The notes beneath the pieces are model-generated. The model ran no database searches and was not told the origin of the DNA. It saw only the letters and a program-made list of their open reading frames with translations. From contig CAJJBH010000028.1 in the NCBI GenBank assembly GCA_905182355.1, forward strand, positions 1-62,121: a stretch of 62,121 nt of DNA, in the 5' to 3' direction. Position numbers and translations under genes: made by a program. Each line of letters starts with the position of its first letter. Positions within the stretch are counted from its first letter, which is position 1. This document shows, piece by piece, positions 9,674 to 18,245 of this stretch. The DNA is from an uncultured Paracoccaceae bacterium (GTDB lineage: Bacteria; Pseudomonadota; Alphaproteobacteria; Rhodobacterales; Rhodobacteraceae).

Positions 9674-9718
9674 GAATGAGATTGCCATACTACACTTTTT
9701 TGATAAGAAAAGTCTCAT
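9674..9718. promoter_or_regulatory. Inverted repeat in divergent promoter region
   Basis: AATGAGA (9674-9680) and TCTCATT (9712-9718) form a 7-bp inverted repeat with an AT-rich centre between the GMC gene and dctP. It lies where a shared operator would be expected. The IclR gene at the end of the TRAP operon is the natural candidate regulator, but this is inference from position only. Confidence 0.3.
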
Positions 9719-9742
9719 TAATTGACAAAAGGGAGAAATGTC

Positions 9743-10975
9743 ATGGGAATTAACGATAGAATAGGGAACCTGACGCGCCGCGATCTGTTCCGCGTTGCAG
9801 GCAAGTACGGCATGAGCAGCACGCTTATGGCGGCAGGTGGCTTTGGTGGCGCAATGAGCCTTGCAAACTTGGCTTCTGCTGCAGAATCTACGTACGACAA
9901 ACGCTTTTCAAAACCAGCTAAACACACGCTGAAATTTGGCGCTGCAGGCTTTAACGCCCGTAACCTTTTGATCGAACGCGCTGGCGCTTTGGTTTTTGCA
10001 CAAGACCTTGAAGCACGTACTGATGGTGAGATTCGCATCGAATTCATTGGCGACAACCAAATCTGTGGCCAAACATCCTGCGTTGAGAAATGCCAGCAAG
10101 GTATCATCGATATCTATGCGGCTTCTACTCAGAACTCTGCTGGTGGTGCGCCTTACTTGAACGTGCTTGATTACGCATACATGTTCCGCAGCCGCGCTGA
10201 CCAATACCACTTCTTGTATTCACCAGCGTCCCAAGCATTGCTGCGTGACCCATATGAAAAGCGTCACGGTTTGAAATTCTTGTTCTCACACGCTGAATTG
10301 CGTGGGATCCAGTTGGGTCTGGCATGGGAAGATAAGCCAACGGTTACATCTGTTGATCAGCTTGCGGGCACGAAGAACCGTGTAACAGGTACACAGCTGG
10401 GTCGCATCGCGATGAAGGCTATGAACTTGAACCCGGTTCCAGTTGCATGGGAAGAAACCCTTGATGGTCTGAAGCAGGGCTTGATCGATGGGGCTGAAAC
10501 ATGGGCGTCTGCGGTTGCATATGCAAACATGGCACCTGTTGTTTCCCAGTCGGTTCACTTGAACTTCTTCTGCGGTACAGAAGCCACTTCCATGAACGCA
10601 GGCGTATTTGACGGTCTTTCCGGCGATCTACAAGATGCGGTTTTGGAATCTTCCTACCTTGCACAGGTTCACGTTCAAGCCGCGAACGAAGCAGCCCTTG
10701 TGAAAACTGTTGGTCAATCTGATCCACAGCTTCCAGGCACAATCTTTGCGCAAAACAACGTGCGCAACGCATTCTTGTCAGCTGAAGAAATCAGCAAGGC
10801 CGAGCAAATGTGTTCACCAGAATTCCAACCGCAATTGTGGACAGAATGGCGTGATCGCTTGAACAAATGGCAAGGTGGTGCTGACACGTACCAAGAAATC
10901 TACGACGAAGTACGCACAATCTCAGCGGACACACTTCCTGAGAATGTTGAACCACGTCGTTGGTGGAAATCCTAA
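9743..10975 (+). CDS. dctP: TRAP transporter substrate-binding protein (DctP type)
   Basis: A 410-residue periplasmic solute receptor of the DctP family. The N terminus carries a twin-arginine type signal (TRRDLFRVAGKYG then a hydrophobic stretch, cut near SAAES), so it may be exported folded. Family features include LKFGAAG, the region around NRVTGTQLGRIAMKAMNLNPVPVAW, and GLIDGAETW near the ligand pocket. The ATG at 9743 has GGGAG 8 bases upstream; the frame also opens at a TTG at 9722. A terminator-like hairpin follows, which would keep receptor expression above that of the permeases. The ligand is unknown; GMC, ALDH and ADH neighbours point to an alcohol or its acid. Confidence 0.92.
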   Translation: MGINDRIGNLTRRDLFRVAGKYGMSSTLMAAGGFGGAMSLANLASAAESTYDKRFSKPAKHTLKFGAAGFNARNLLIERAGALVFAQDLEARTDGEIRIEFIGDNQICGQTSCVEKCQQGIIDIYAASTQNSAGGAPYLNVLDYAYMFRSRADQYHFLYSPASQALLRDPYEKRHGLKFLFSHAELRGIQLGLAWEDKPTVTSVDQLAGTKNRVTGTQLGRIAMKAMNLNPVPVAWEETLDGLKQGLIDGAETWASAVAYANMAPVVSQSVHLNFFCGTEATSMNAGVFDGLSGDLQDAVLESSYLAQVHVQAANEAALVKTVGQSDPQLPGTIFAQNNVRNAFLSAEEISKAEQMCSPEFQPQLWTEWRDRLNKWQGGADTYQEIYDEVRTISADTLPENVEPRRWWKS

Positions 10976-10994
10976 TCCTTACGGATTAGTTTTG

Positions 10995-11027
10995 GGCCGA
11001 TCCGCGAATAGCGGGTCGGCCTTTTTT
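10995..11027 (+). terminator. Rho-independent terminator or attenuator after dctP
   Basis: GGCCGATCCGC (10995-11005), loop GAATA, GCGGGTCGGCC (11011-11021), then TTTTTT. The stem is 11 bp with one G-T pair. It lies between the receptor gene and the two permease genes, a common arrangement that lets part of the transcription read through. Confidence 0.85.
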
Positions 11028-11098
11028 GTAGCTTTTTTTTAATATAAAGACGGCGACATTCAGTAAATGTCTGAATGTTGAAACGGGGGGATACTAAA

Positions 11099-11767
11099 AT
11101 GTCGATTTGGAGCGAGGCCGCGTCCGTTGTGCCTGCCATTTTGTCCAACGATACGTGGGAAATGAAAAACGCATTCTATTCGGATGGCATGTGGCTTTTT
11201 GGTGTTGTTGTGACCTTAGTCGGGGGCATTCTGGCGCACCTGTTGTTCAAGGCAGTTCCCTTTGTGGAACGCCATCTGGAACGCGGTGTGTCCGTGATTG
11301 CATACCTTGTGATCGCAGCAATCATCTTTTGGGGTGTGGTTGACCGGTTTGTATTTTCGAACCAATGGTCTGGATCAACAACCATCCCACCGTTTCTTTT
11401 CATGATCATGGCGTGGTTCGGGTGTTCATATAATGTGAAATTGCGCACGCATCTTAGCTTTAGCGAATTCCGCTCAAAGATGAGCCCGAAAAACCAGATG
11501 AGTGTGCTGACAATGGACACTGTCCTATGGCTGGGCTTTTGCCTATTGGCGATCACCACATCACTGCGGTTCACCGCGTATTCCGCTGACAATTTCCAAA
11601 TGGTTGATGGCGTCGATAACATAATGAAATGGTGGTTCTACATCACTGTGCCCGTCGCGTTTATTTTGATGTCTGGCCGTGTGGTCGGCAATTGGCTCGA
11701 GGATTGGGGCAACTTTAAATCTGGAAATCCAATCATCAAACAAGCCGTTATTGGGGGGGATATCTGA
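11099..11767 (+). CDS. dctQ: TRAP transporter small permease (DctQ type)
   Basis: A 222-residue inner-membrane protein with four hydrophobic segments, as expected for the small TRAP subunit that joins the receptor to the large permease. The start at 11099 (MSIWSE) has GGGGGG upstream; an ATG at 11075 in the same frame is less likely because the G-rich site would then lie inside the gene. The stop overlaps the dctM start (TGATG). At 222 residues it is somewhat longer than many DctQ proteins. Confidence 0.87.
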   Translation: MSIWSEAASVVPAILSNDTWEMKNAFYSDGMWLFGVVVTLVGGILAHLLFKAVPFVERHLERGVSVIAYLVIAAIIFWGVVDRFVFSNQWSGSTTIPPFLFMIMAWFGCSYNVKLRTHLSFSEFRSKMSPKNQMSVLTMDTVLWLGFCLLAITTSLRFTAYSADNFQMVDGVDNIMKWWFYITVPVAFILMSGRVVGNWLEDWGNFKSGNPIIKQAVIGGDI

Positions 11768-13125
11768 TGACTGACCCATCTTGGATTATACTTATTTCGC
11801 TGGGTGTAACAATGTTGTTCATGCTGGGCACACCTGTCCTGCTGGTTATCTTTTACTGGGTAGTCGGTTGTAGCTTTGTGATTGAATTGCCTTTGGACAA
11901 CACGGGCAACGAACTGCTGAACGTGTTTAACAAAGGCTTTGCCCTGCTTGCGATGCCGCTGTTTATCTTGACGGGGGACCTGATCAACCAATCGGGCATT
12001 GCGCGACGATTGTCTGATTTCGCCTACTCTTGCCTGGGCTGGTTGCGTGGCGGTTTAGCAATGGCGGCGCTTGCGGCCTGTGGTCTGTTTGCTGCGATCT
12101 CAGGATCAAACTCTGCCACAACGGCGACAATCGGTTCGATGTTGCACCCTGAAATGGTCAAAGGCGGCTACGACGAACGGTTCTCGGCGGCGACGGCTGC
12201 TGCGGGTGGGACTGTTGGGATCATCATCCCACCGTCAATCATCTTCATTGTGTATGGGTTCCTGTTGAACCTGCCCATCTCTGACCTGTTCATTGCAGGT
12301 ATCATTCCGGGCGCCTTGATGGTTCTGGCCATGATGACCGCAGCGTTCGTTATCTGCACGATCAATGGCTGGGGATTCTTGATTAAACTGTCACCAATGC
12401 GGGTTATCAAAACGGCAATTGGCGCATGGTTGGGCTTCTTCGCAATCGGCTTGGTTTTGTGGTGCATCTACACTGGCAAAGCGTCACCTACCGAGGCGGC
12501 AGGCGTGACGGTTGGGGTTTGTATCATTATTGGCTTGATCTGCTATCCGCTGAACAAGCTGATGAAAGATGATGTACACGCCGAAGTCGAAGACAAATCA
12601 GTGGCCTCTATGCTGGTGGTTGAAGGCTTCACAATCATGAGCTTGCCACAGATCGTTTCGCGTTCTGCACAAATCACCGGTATTCTGGTTCCCTTGATCG
12701 CGATCTCTGTTGCCATGCAACAAGTGATGTCATCCTTGGGTGCCAAAGAATTCATCGGGGCATTTGTAACTGGTATGGGCGGCTATTATGCGGTTCTGTT
12801 CACCTCGATGGCGATTGTGTTTGTAACAGGCATGATCCTTGAATCACTTCCTGTGACAATCATCCTTGCGCCAATCTTGGCTCCGATCGCAGCTTCTGTT
12901 GGCGTTGATCCAATCCACTTCTCGGTAATCTTCCTTGTGGGTGCATCCATCGGATTTATCACGCCACCTTATGGCTTGAACCTTTATGTGGCTTCGGGTG
13001 TGACGGGCGTGCCGTACTTTAGACTGCTGCGCTATACCGTTCCTTATCTGATCGCGTTGATTTCAATCTGGGTTCTGGTTGCGCTGACACCTGAATTGGC
13101 ACTATGGCTGTTGCCAAATAGATAA
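11767..13125 (+). CDS. dctM: TRAP transporter large permease (DctM type)
   Basis: A 452-residue polytopic permease of the DctM/IT superfamily, which couples solute uptake to the sodium gradient. Signature stretches are MPLFILTGDLINQSG, LAACGLFAAISGSNSATTATIGS, the GGTVGIIIPPSI hairpin and the second-half FITPPYGLNLYVASG. Translation is coupled to dctQ by a 1-base stop/start overlap. A loop near residues 200-270 is rather long, with several hydrophobic helices, as in the larger DctM subgroup. Confidence 0.93.
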   Translation: MTDPSWIILISLGVTMLFMLGTPVLLVIFYWVVGCSFVIELPLDNTGNELLNVFNKGFALLAMPLFILTGDLINQSGIARRLSDFAYSCLGWLRGGLAMAALAACGLFAAISGSNSATTATIGSMLHPEMVKGGYDERFSAATAAAGGTVGIIIPPSIIFIVYGFLLNLPISDLFIAGIIPGALMVLAMMTAAFVICTINGWGFLIKLSPMRVIKTAIGAWLGFFAIGLVLWCIYTGKASPTEAAGVTVGVCIIIGLICYPLNKLMKDDVHAEVEDKSVASMLVVEGFTIMSLPQIVSRSAQITGILVPLIAISVAMQQVMSSLGAKEFIGAFVTGMGGYYAVLFTSMAIVFVTGMILESLPVTIILAPILAPIAASVGVDPIHFSVIFLVGASIGFITPPYGLNLYVASGVTGVPYFRLLRYTVPYLIALISIWVLVALTPELALWLLPNR

Positions 13126-13134
13126 GGTGAATTA

Positions 13135-13911
13135 ATGCCAATCAGTATGGCACATGAAAAAGGACAAATTCCAACAAACCTGCGGCTGCTGCTGCTGTTG
13201 GAAGAAGTCTCTCGCGCAGGCGTCCCCGTGACGCCTGCCGACTTGGTCGACGCACTTGGATTGCCTAAACCGACGGTGCACAGGTTGTTTAATACCGCAG
13301 AAGAAGCAGGTTTTTTACAACGTGACATCGACGGCCGGTCTTTTGGGCCAGGACCACGCCTGCGCCGCCTTTCAGTCAATACACTTAGCTCGCAGCGCCT
13401 GCGCACCGTGCGACTGTCAATCTTGAACGGTGTGGTCGAAAAGATGGGGGAAACCTGTAACATCGCGGTGCCTGATCGTGACGCGATGGTCTACCTTGAT
13501 CGTATCGAAACCAAATGGCCCCTGCGCATTCAGTTGCCAGTTGGGACCAAGGTGCCGTTTCATTGCACTGCATCGGGTAAAATGTATCTTAGTTCGCTGA
13601 ACCCGCGGTATCTTGATCGTTACCTTGCCTCGCGTACCCTCGAAGAACACACTAAAAAAACCATCACCGATACGGCCAGGTTAAAGGCCGAACTGACAAA
13701 GACGCGCAAACGGGGCTATTCCACGGATGACGAGGAATTTATGGACGGCATGGTGGCTGTGGCAGTGCCAATCATCGACGATCAGGGGCGGTTGGTATCT
13801 ACGTTATCCGCGCATGCGCCTTTGCAACGTAATGATCTGCCAGCATTGGTTGCCAATGTTGAAACGCTGAAAACGGCGGCAGACCAGTTGTCGGAATTGT
13901 TGCTAAGCTAA
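13135..13911 (+). CDS. IclR-family transcriptional regulator
   Basis: A 258-residue regulator with an N-terminal winged helix (about residues 8-70: NLRLLLLLEEVSRAGVPVTPADLVDALGLPKPTV in the genome, with recognition helix around LPKPTVHRLF) and a C-terminal IclR effector domain including VPFHCTASGKMYLS and GYSTDDEEFMDGMVAVAVPI. It starts 9 bases after dctM, so it is part of the TRAP operon and most likely controls it and the divergent GMC operon in response to the imported compound or a breakdown product. Confidence 0.92.
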   Translation: MPISMAHEKGQIPTNLRLLLLLEEVSRAGVPVTPADLVDALGLPKPTVHRLFNTAEEAGFLQRDIDGRSFGPGPRLRRLSVNTLSSQRLRTVRLSILNGVVEKMGETCNIAVPDRDAMVYLDRIETKWPLRIQLPVGTKVPFHCTASGKMYLSSLNPRYLDRYLASRTLEEHTKKTITDTARLKAELTKTRKRGYSTDDEEFMDGMVAVAVPIIDDQGRLVSTLSAHAPLQRNDLPALVANVETLKTAADQLSELLLS

Positions 13912-13932
13912 CCGCCCAATCGGTTGACAAAA

Positions 13933-13959
13933 CCCCTTTGGCTTGACCAAAGATAGGGG
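13933..13959. promoter_or_regulatory. Imperfect hairpin upstream of the class III ADH gene
   Basis: CCCCTTTGG (13933-13941) can pair with CCAAA (13947-13951) and GGGG (13956-13959) with a 4-base bulge. It lies in the 96-base gap between the iclR stop and the class III ADH start. It could end the TRAP-iclR transcript or shape the ADH leader; no T tract follows. Weak evidence. Confidence 0.25.
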
Positions 13960-14007
13960 CAACGGGGGATCGACCCTCACCTAAAATTATCTACAGGAGT
14001 ATTTCAG

Positions 14008-15123
14008 ATGATGCGCACAAGAGCAGCAGTTGCAGTCGCAGCAGGCCAACCCCTTGAAGTTATGGAAGTGAACCTTGACGGTCCACGCAAGGGCGAGGTT
14101 TTGGTAGAAATCAAAGCAACTGGCCTGTGCCATACTGACGAATTCACCCGCTCTGGTGACGATCCTGAAGGGATATTCCCAGCGATCCTTGGTCACGAGG
14201 GTGCAGGCGTTGTTATAGAAATCGGTGAAGGTGTTACCAGCCTTGAAGTTGGCGATCACGTTATCCCGCTGTACACGCCCGAATGTCGCGAATGCGAATA
14301 CTGTCTGAACCCAAAAACCAACCTATGTCAAAAGGTCCGTGCCACCCAAGGACAGGGGCTTTTGCCCGATGGGTCAACCCGTTTCTCGATGCTGGATGGC
14401 ACGCCAATTCACCACTACATGGGCTGTTCCACCTTCGCGAACCATACAGTTGTGCCGGAAATCGCATTGGCCAAAGTGCGCAAAGACGCGCCGTTTGATA
14501 AAATCTGCTACATCGGTTGTGGTGTGACCACGGGCATTGGCGCTGTCATCAACACAGCCAAAGTTGAAATTGGTTCAACGGCAATTGTCTTTGGTTTGGG
14601 TGGCATCGGCTTGAACGTGATCCAGGGTTTGCGGCTTGCAGGGGCGGATCAAATCGTGGGCGTTGATCTGAACGAAGGCAAACTTGAAATGGCGACGCAT
14701 TTTGGCATGACCCATTTCGTGAACCCCTCGAAAATCGATGGCGATCTGGTGGCCCATTTGGTCGAACTTACGGGCGGCGGCGCGGATTACACGTTTGACG
14801 CCACGGGCAATGTCGATGTGATGCGCACAGCGCTTGAGGCCAGCCACAAAGGTTGGGGCGAAAGCATCATTATTGGTGTAGCACCAGCGGGCGCAGAAAT
14901 CTCGACCCGGCCATTCCAATTGGTCACGGGCCGTTCATGGCGTGGTACTGCCTTTGGTGGGGCCAAGGGGCGCACTGACGTTCCCAAAATCGTTGATTGG
15001 TACATGGATGGCAAGATCGAGATCGATCCAATGATCACCCACACATTGACCCTTGATCAAATCAACGAAGGCTTTGAATTGATGCACGCAGGTAAATCGA
15101 TCCGCGCTGTTGTTGTATTCTAG
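14008..15123 (+). CDS. frmA: S-(hydroxymethyl)glutathione dehydrogenase (class III alcohol dehydrogenase)
   Basis: A 371-residue zinc alcohol dehydrogenase that oxidises S-hydroxymethylglutathione, the adduct of formaldehyde and glutathione. The sequence follows class III enzymes closely: catalytic zinc site GLCHTDE and GHEGAGVV, structural zinc Cys cluster CRECEYCLNPKTNLC, GCGVTTGIGAVINTAKVE, cofactor motif GLGGIGLNV and C-terminal KSIRAVVVF. Called adhI or flhA in some relatives. It follows the IclR gene with its own leader. Its place beside a GMC/ALDH/TRAP block makes formaldehyde a possible product of that pathway, though the gene is also a general housekeeping detoxifier. Confidence 0.95.
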   Translation: MMRTRAAVAVAAGQPLEVMEVNLDGPRKGEVLVEIKATGLCHTDEFTRSGDDPEGIFPAILGHEGAGVVIEIGEGVTSLEVGDHVIPLYTPECRECEYCLNPKTNLCQKVRATQGQGLLPDGSTRFSMLDGTPIHHYMGCSTFANHTVVPEIALAKVRKDAPFDKICYIGCGVTTGIGAVINTAKVEIGSTAIVFGLGGIGLNVIQGLRLAGADQIVGVDLNEGKLEMATHFGMTHFVNPSKIDGDLVAHLVELTGGGADYTFDATGNVDVMRTALEASHKGWGESIIIGVAPAGAEISTRPFQLVTGRSWRGTAFGGAKGRTDVPKIVDWYMDGKIEIDPMITHTLTLDQINEGFELMHAGKSIRAVVVF

Positions 15124-15194
15124 GTTTTGTAGAAGTTAACGCGATCCACGAGGTTAACACTTCGTGAATCGCGATTTGCCCTGATGGGCTGCGC

Positions 15195-15229
15195 AAAACG
15201 TACAATTCGCGGGTCGAATTGTACGTTTT
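15195..15229. terminator. Perfect 15-bp inverted repeat downstream of frmA
   Basis: AAAACGTACAATTCG (15195-15209), loop CGGGT, CGAATTGTACGTTTT (15215-15229), then one more T. It has the form of a bidirectional terminator for frmA. The core GTACAATT/AATTGTAC recurs at about 15271-15278 (AATTGTAC) and, changed, as CTGTACGATTT near 15291, so the palindrome may also be an operator for the downstream molybdenum enzyme genes. Confidence 0.6.
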
Positions 15230-15415
15230 TGCGTTTCGGGCATGTTTTGCTTAAAATTGGGTGCTCTGAATTGTACATATTGACGCCAAAACTGTACGAT
15301 TTCATCTATAAATTATGCCGAACGTGACGTTAACAACTTTAACGGCCGTGATGAAAGGTGTTTTTTTCGTGATCGATCCCTATATCCAAATCAACAGTTT
15401 AGCAGTGGAAAAAAC

Positions 15416-15877
15416 ATGAAACTCACAGTCAACGGCACACAACATGAAGTAGATGTTGAACCGGATATGCCCCTATTGTGGGTTTTGCGCGATGAATTGG
15501 GCATCACTGGCCCGAAATACGGGTGCGGCATTGCACAATGTGGTGCTTGCACGGTCCATATGGACGGCGAACCCGTCAAATCCTGCCAAATCGCGGCTGA
15601 AGACATCGACGGAGAAATCGTTACAATTGAAGGGCTTGGAACGCCTGACGCCCTGCATGCCGTCCAATCCGCATGGATCGAACACCAAGTCGCGCAATGC
15701 GGTTATTGCCAGTCCGGCCAGATGATGACCGCCGCCGCATTCGTGCTTGAAACCCCCGCACCAACCGACAGCGAAATCGACGACGCCATGTCCGGAAATC
15801 TATGTCGTTGTGGTACATATCCGCGTATCCGTGCAGCGGTAAAAACCGCCGCCAAAAATCTAAGTGAAGGGGCATAA
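15416..15877 (+). CDS. iorA: Molybdenum hydroxylase small subunit, [2Fe-2S] protein (IorA type)
   Basis: A 153-residue iron-sulfur subunit of the xanthine-oxidase family. The N-terminal ferredoxin-like cluster ligands are in [13 protein letters not shown] plus a later Cys at KSCQ, and the C-terminal helical domain binds the second cluster through [12 protein letters not shown] and [11 protein letters not shown]. Size and layout match the small subunit of isoquinoline 1-oxidoreductase and aldehyde-oxidising relatives. It passes electrons from the molybdenum subunit encoded next, whose frame starts just before this stop. Substrate specificity cannot be inferred safely. Confidence 0.9.
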   Translation: MKLTVNGTQHEVDVEPDMPLLWVLRDELGITGPKYGCGIAQCGACTVHMDGEPVKSCQIAAEDIDGEIVTIEGLGTPDALHAVQSAWIEHQVAQCGYCQSGQMMTAAAFVLETPAPTDSEIDDAMSGNLCRCGTYPRIRAAVKTAAKNLSEGA

Positions 15878-15881
15878 GTCT

Positions 15882-18122
15882 ATGGGAAAGCTCAAAACAA
15901 TTGCCCGCCGTACATTCCTTATTGGCTCTGCCGCCATCGCTGGTGGCGTTGCATTTGGAGTCTACAAATACAAAACGCCTTACGCCAATCCATTGCTTGA
16001 TAACCTTGCAGAGGGTGAAGCCGCACTGACCCCTTATGTGAAAATTGATGCCTCAGGTATCACCTTGATCACGCCACGCGCAGACAGCGGGCAGGGGGCG
16101 TATTCTGTACAAGCCATTCTAATCGCAGAAGAATTAGATGTGGAGCTGGACCAGATCAACGTTGATCCGGGCATGCCAGACAAGGTTTATTACAACACGG
16201 CCTTGGGCGCAGACGGGGCACCCTTTGCACCTACAGATGACAGCTTTGCAGCCAATTCCACCCGTACTGTCATGGATTCATTGATGAAGTTCCTTGGCAT
16301 GCAAGTGACTGGCGGCTCCACCACGGTGCCTGACAGCTATGAAAAGCTACGTCTGGCTGGGGCGGTTGCGCGCGAAACTTTGAAAGCTGCGGCATCCCAA
16401 CAAACCGGGATCGCGGTTTCTGAATTAAAGACCGCAAACGGTATGGTGGAAACGCCAGACGGCACCAAAATCAGCTACCAAGATTTGGCCGGAATTGCGG
16501 CCACTTTAGACCCTGTGGATGGGGTCGCTTTGAGGGATCCAAGTACATGGCGCATCGTTGGGAAACCGCACCAACGCCTTGATACATTAGCGAAATCTAC
16601 GGGTACGCAAGAGTACGGTATTGATTTCAAACGTGACGGTATGGTGCATGCAATGGTGCGGACAAACCCGCGTCGTGGCGGCGAAATGATTAGCTATGAT
16701 GACACCGAAACTAAAGCGATGCGCGGCGTGCAAAACGTGTTACCGATCACGGGCGGTTTGGCCGTAATTGCTGACAATACATGGCGGGCTATTCAGGCCG
16801 CAAATGCGCTTGAAATCGAATGGGGGGATGCCCCTTATCCTGCTGAAATGGACGCGCATTGGCAGGCATTATCCGACAGTTTCAATGATGATCAACAAGA
16901 CAGCCGCATGCGCGATGATGGCGATGTGACCGCTGCGCTTGAAGGAGCCGAAGTTGTGGAGGCCGAATACCGCGCGCCCTACCTCGCCCATGCTCCGCTA
17001 GAACCGATTAGTGCCGTTGTTGAGGTGTCGAAAGATCGTGTAGATGTCTGGACTGGCACACAAATTCCGCGTTTTCTTCAAGGGAATGTTGCGGATATCA
17101 CCGGTGTTGATTTCGACAATGTTTACATCCACGCATTGATGATGGGCGGCAGTTTTGGGCACCGTCTTGAGGCGCGTGTTGTGAAAGAAGCCACTGAAAT
17201 CGCCGTTCAAATGCCAGGTGTTCCAGTCAAATTGACCTATTCGCGTGAAGAAGACCTTTCGCACAATGACACCCGTCAAATCGCAATGGCGCGTGGCCGT
17301 GGGACGATCAAAGATGGCAAGGTCGAAGCGTTCGATCTTAGCATTGCGATGCCTTCCGTGATCGCCAGTCAGATGAGCCGTCAGGGTCTTTCAGTGCCTG
17401 GGCCAGACACACAAATCGTTGCGGGCGCATGGGAGCAACCGCTGGCTATTCCGAACTACCGTGTCACTGGATACCGCGCGCCCGAACTTGCGCCGATTTC
17501 AAGCTGGCGTTCGGTTGGGGCCTCCACCAATGGATTTTTCCACGATGTGTTTTTGGACGAATTGATTGTCGCGGCTGGCGCTGATCAGATGGAAGAACGC
17601 CTGCGTCTGTGTTGGCATGAACCATCCCGTAAGGTATTGGAAAAGGTCGCTGAAATGTCCAATTGGGGCGCGCCATTGGCCGCAAACAAAGGTCGTGGCG
17701 TAGCGTTCTGCATGTCTTTTGGAGTTGCCGTAGCGGAGGTGATCGAGGTCACCAATACGGATGATGGCATCAAGTTGGACAATGTCTGGGCCGCTGCCGA
17801 AGTCGGTAAAGTTGTCGATCCGGTCATGTTCGAAAACATGGTTCAGGGCGGGATAAATTGGGCGTTGGGCCACGCGATTATATCAGAGATTACGTATTCT
17901 GATGGCATGACAGAGCAAGAGAATTTTGACACATTTGAATCTTTGCGGATGTACCAATCACCCAAAATCGAAGTTGTCGGTTTGGAAAACGGTGATCATG
18001 TGCGGGGTATCGGGGAGCCGATGGTGCCACCAGCCGCCGCTGCGCTGTCCAATGCGATTTTCGCGGCGACAGGCCAACGCATCCGCGAGATGCCGATGAA
18101 CAAGTTTATCGATTTCGTCTAA
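15882..18122 (+). CDS. iorB: Molybdopterin-binding aldehyde/N-heterocycle dehydrogenase large subunit (IorB type)
   Basis: A 746-residue molybdenum subunit. The N terminus has a twin-arginine signal (ARRTFLIGSAAIAGG), so the enzyme is probably moved folded to the periplasm, as for other IorB-like and aldehyde dehydrogenases of this type. Family features include GGSFGHRLEARVVKEA, the cofactor region SWRSVGASTNGFFHDVFLDEL, and the C-terminal RGIGEPMVPPAAAALSNAI with the expected catalytic Glu. The ATG at 15882 has GAAGGGG upstream; a GTG at 15864 in the same frame overlaps iorA. No third (FAD) subunit is present, so electrons probably pass to a cytochrome or quinone. Confidence 0.9.
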   Translation: MGKLKTIARRTFLIGSAAIAGGVAFGVYKYKTPYANPLLDNLAEGEAALTPYVKIDASGITLITPRADSGQGAYSVQAILIAEELDVELDQINVDPGMPDKVYYNTALGADGAPFAPTDDSFAANSTRTVMDSLMKFLGMQVTGGSTTVPDSYEKLRLAGAVARETLKAAASQQTGIAVSELKTANGMVETPDGTKISYQDLAGIAATLDPVDGVALRDPSTWRIVGKPHQRLDTLAKSTGTQEYGIDFKRDGMVHAMVRTNPRRGGEMISYDDTETKAMRGVQNVLPITGGLAVIADNTWRAIQAANALEIEWGDAPYPAEMDAHWQALSDSFNDDQQDSRMRDDGDVTAALEGAEVVEAEYRAPYLAHAPLEPISAVVEVSKDRVDVWTGTQIPRFLQGNVADITGVDFDNVYIHALMMGGSFGHRLEARVVKEATEIAVQMPGVPVKLTYSREEDLSHNDTRQIAMARGRGTIKDGKVEAFDLSIAMPSVIASQMSRQGLSVPGPDTQIVAGAWEQPLAIPNYRVTGYRAPELAPISSWRSVGASTNGFFHDVFLDELIVAAGADQMEERLRLCWHEPSRKVLEKVAEMSNWGAPLAANKGRGVAFCMSFGVAVAEVIEVTNTDDGIKLDNVWAAAEVGKVVDPVMFENMVQGGINWALGHAIISEITYSDGMTEQENFDTFESLRMYQSPKIEVVGLENGDHVRGIGEPMVPPAAAALSNAIFAATGQRIREMPMNKFIDFV

Positions 18123-18245
18123 GCAAAGCATATGGGGTGCGGTGGCTTGTGGAAACATAAGGTGCCGCGCCGCGGAGTCCATAAACGACCAAATTGTTGT
18201 TTAAAAGGTGCTTGACCCTTTGCGAGATTCGGGGTCGGTTGAGAC

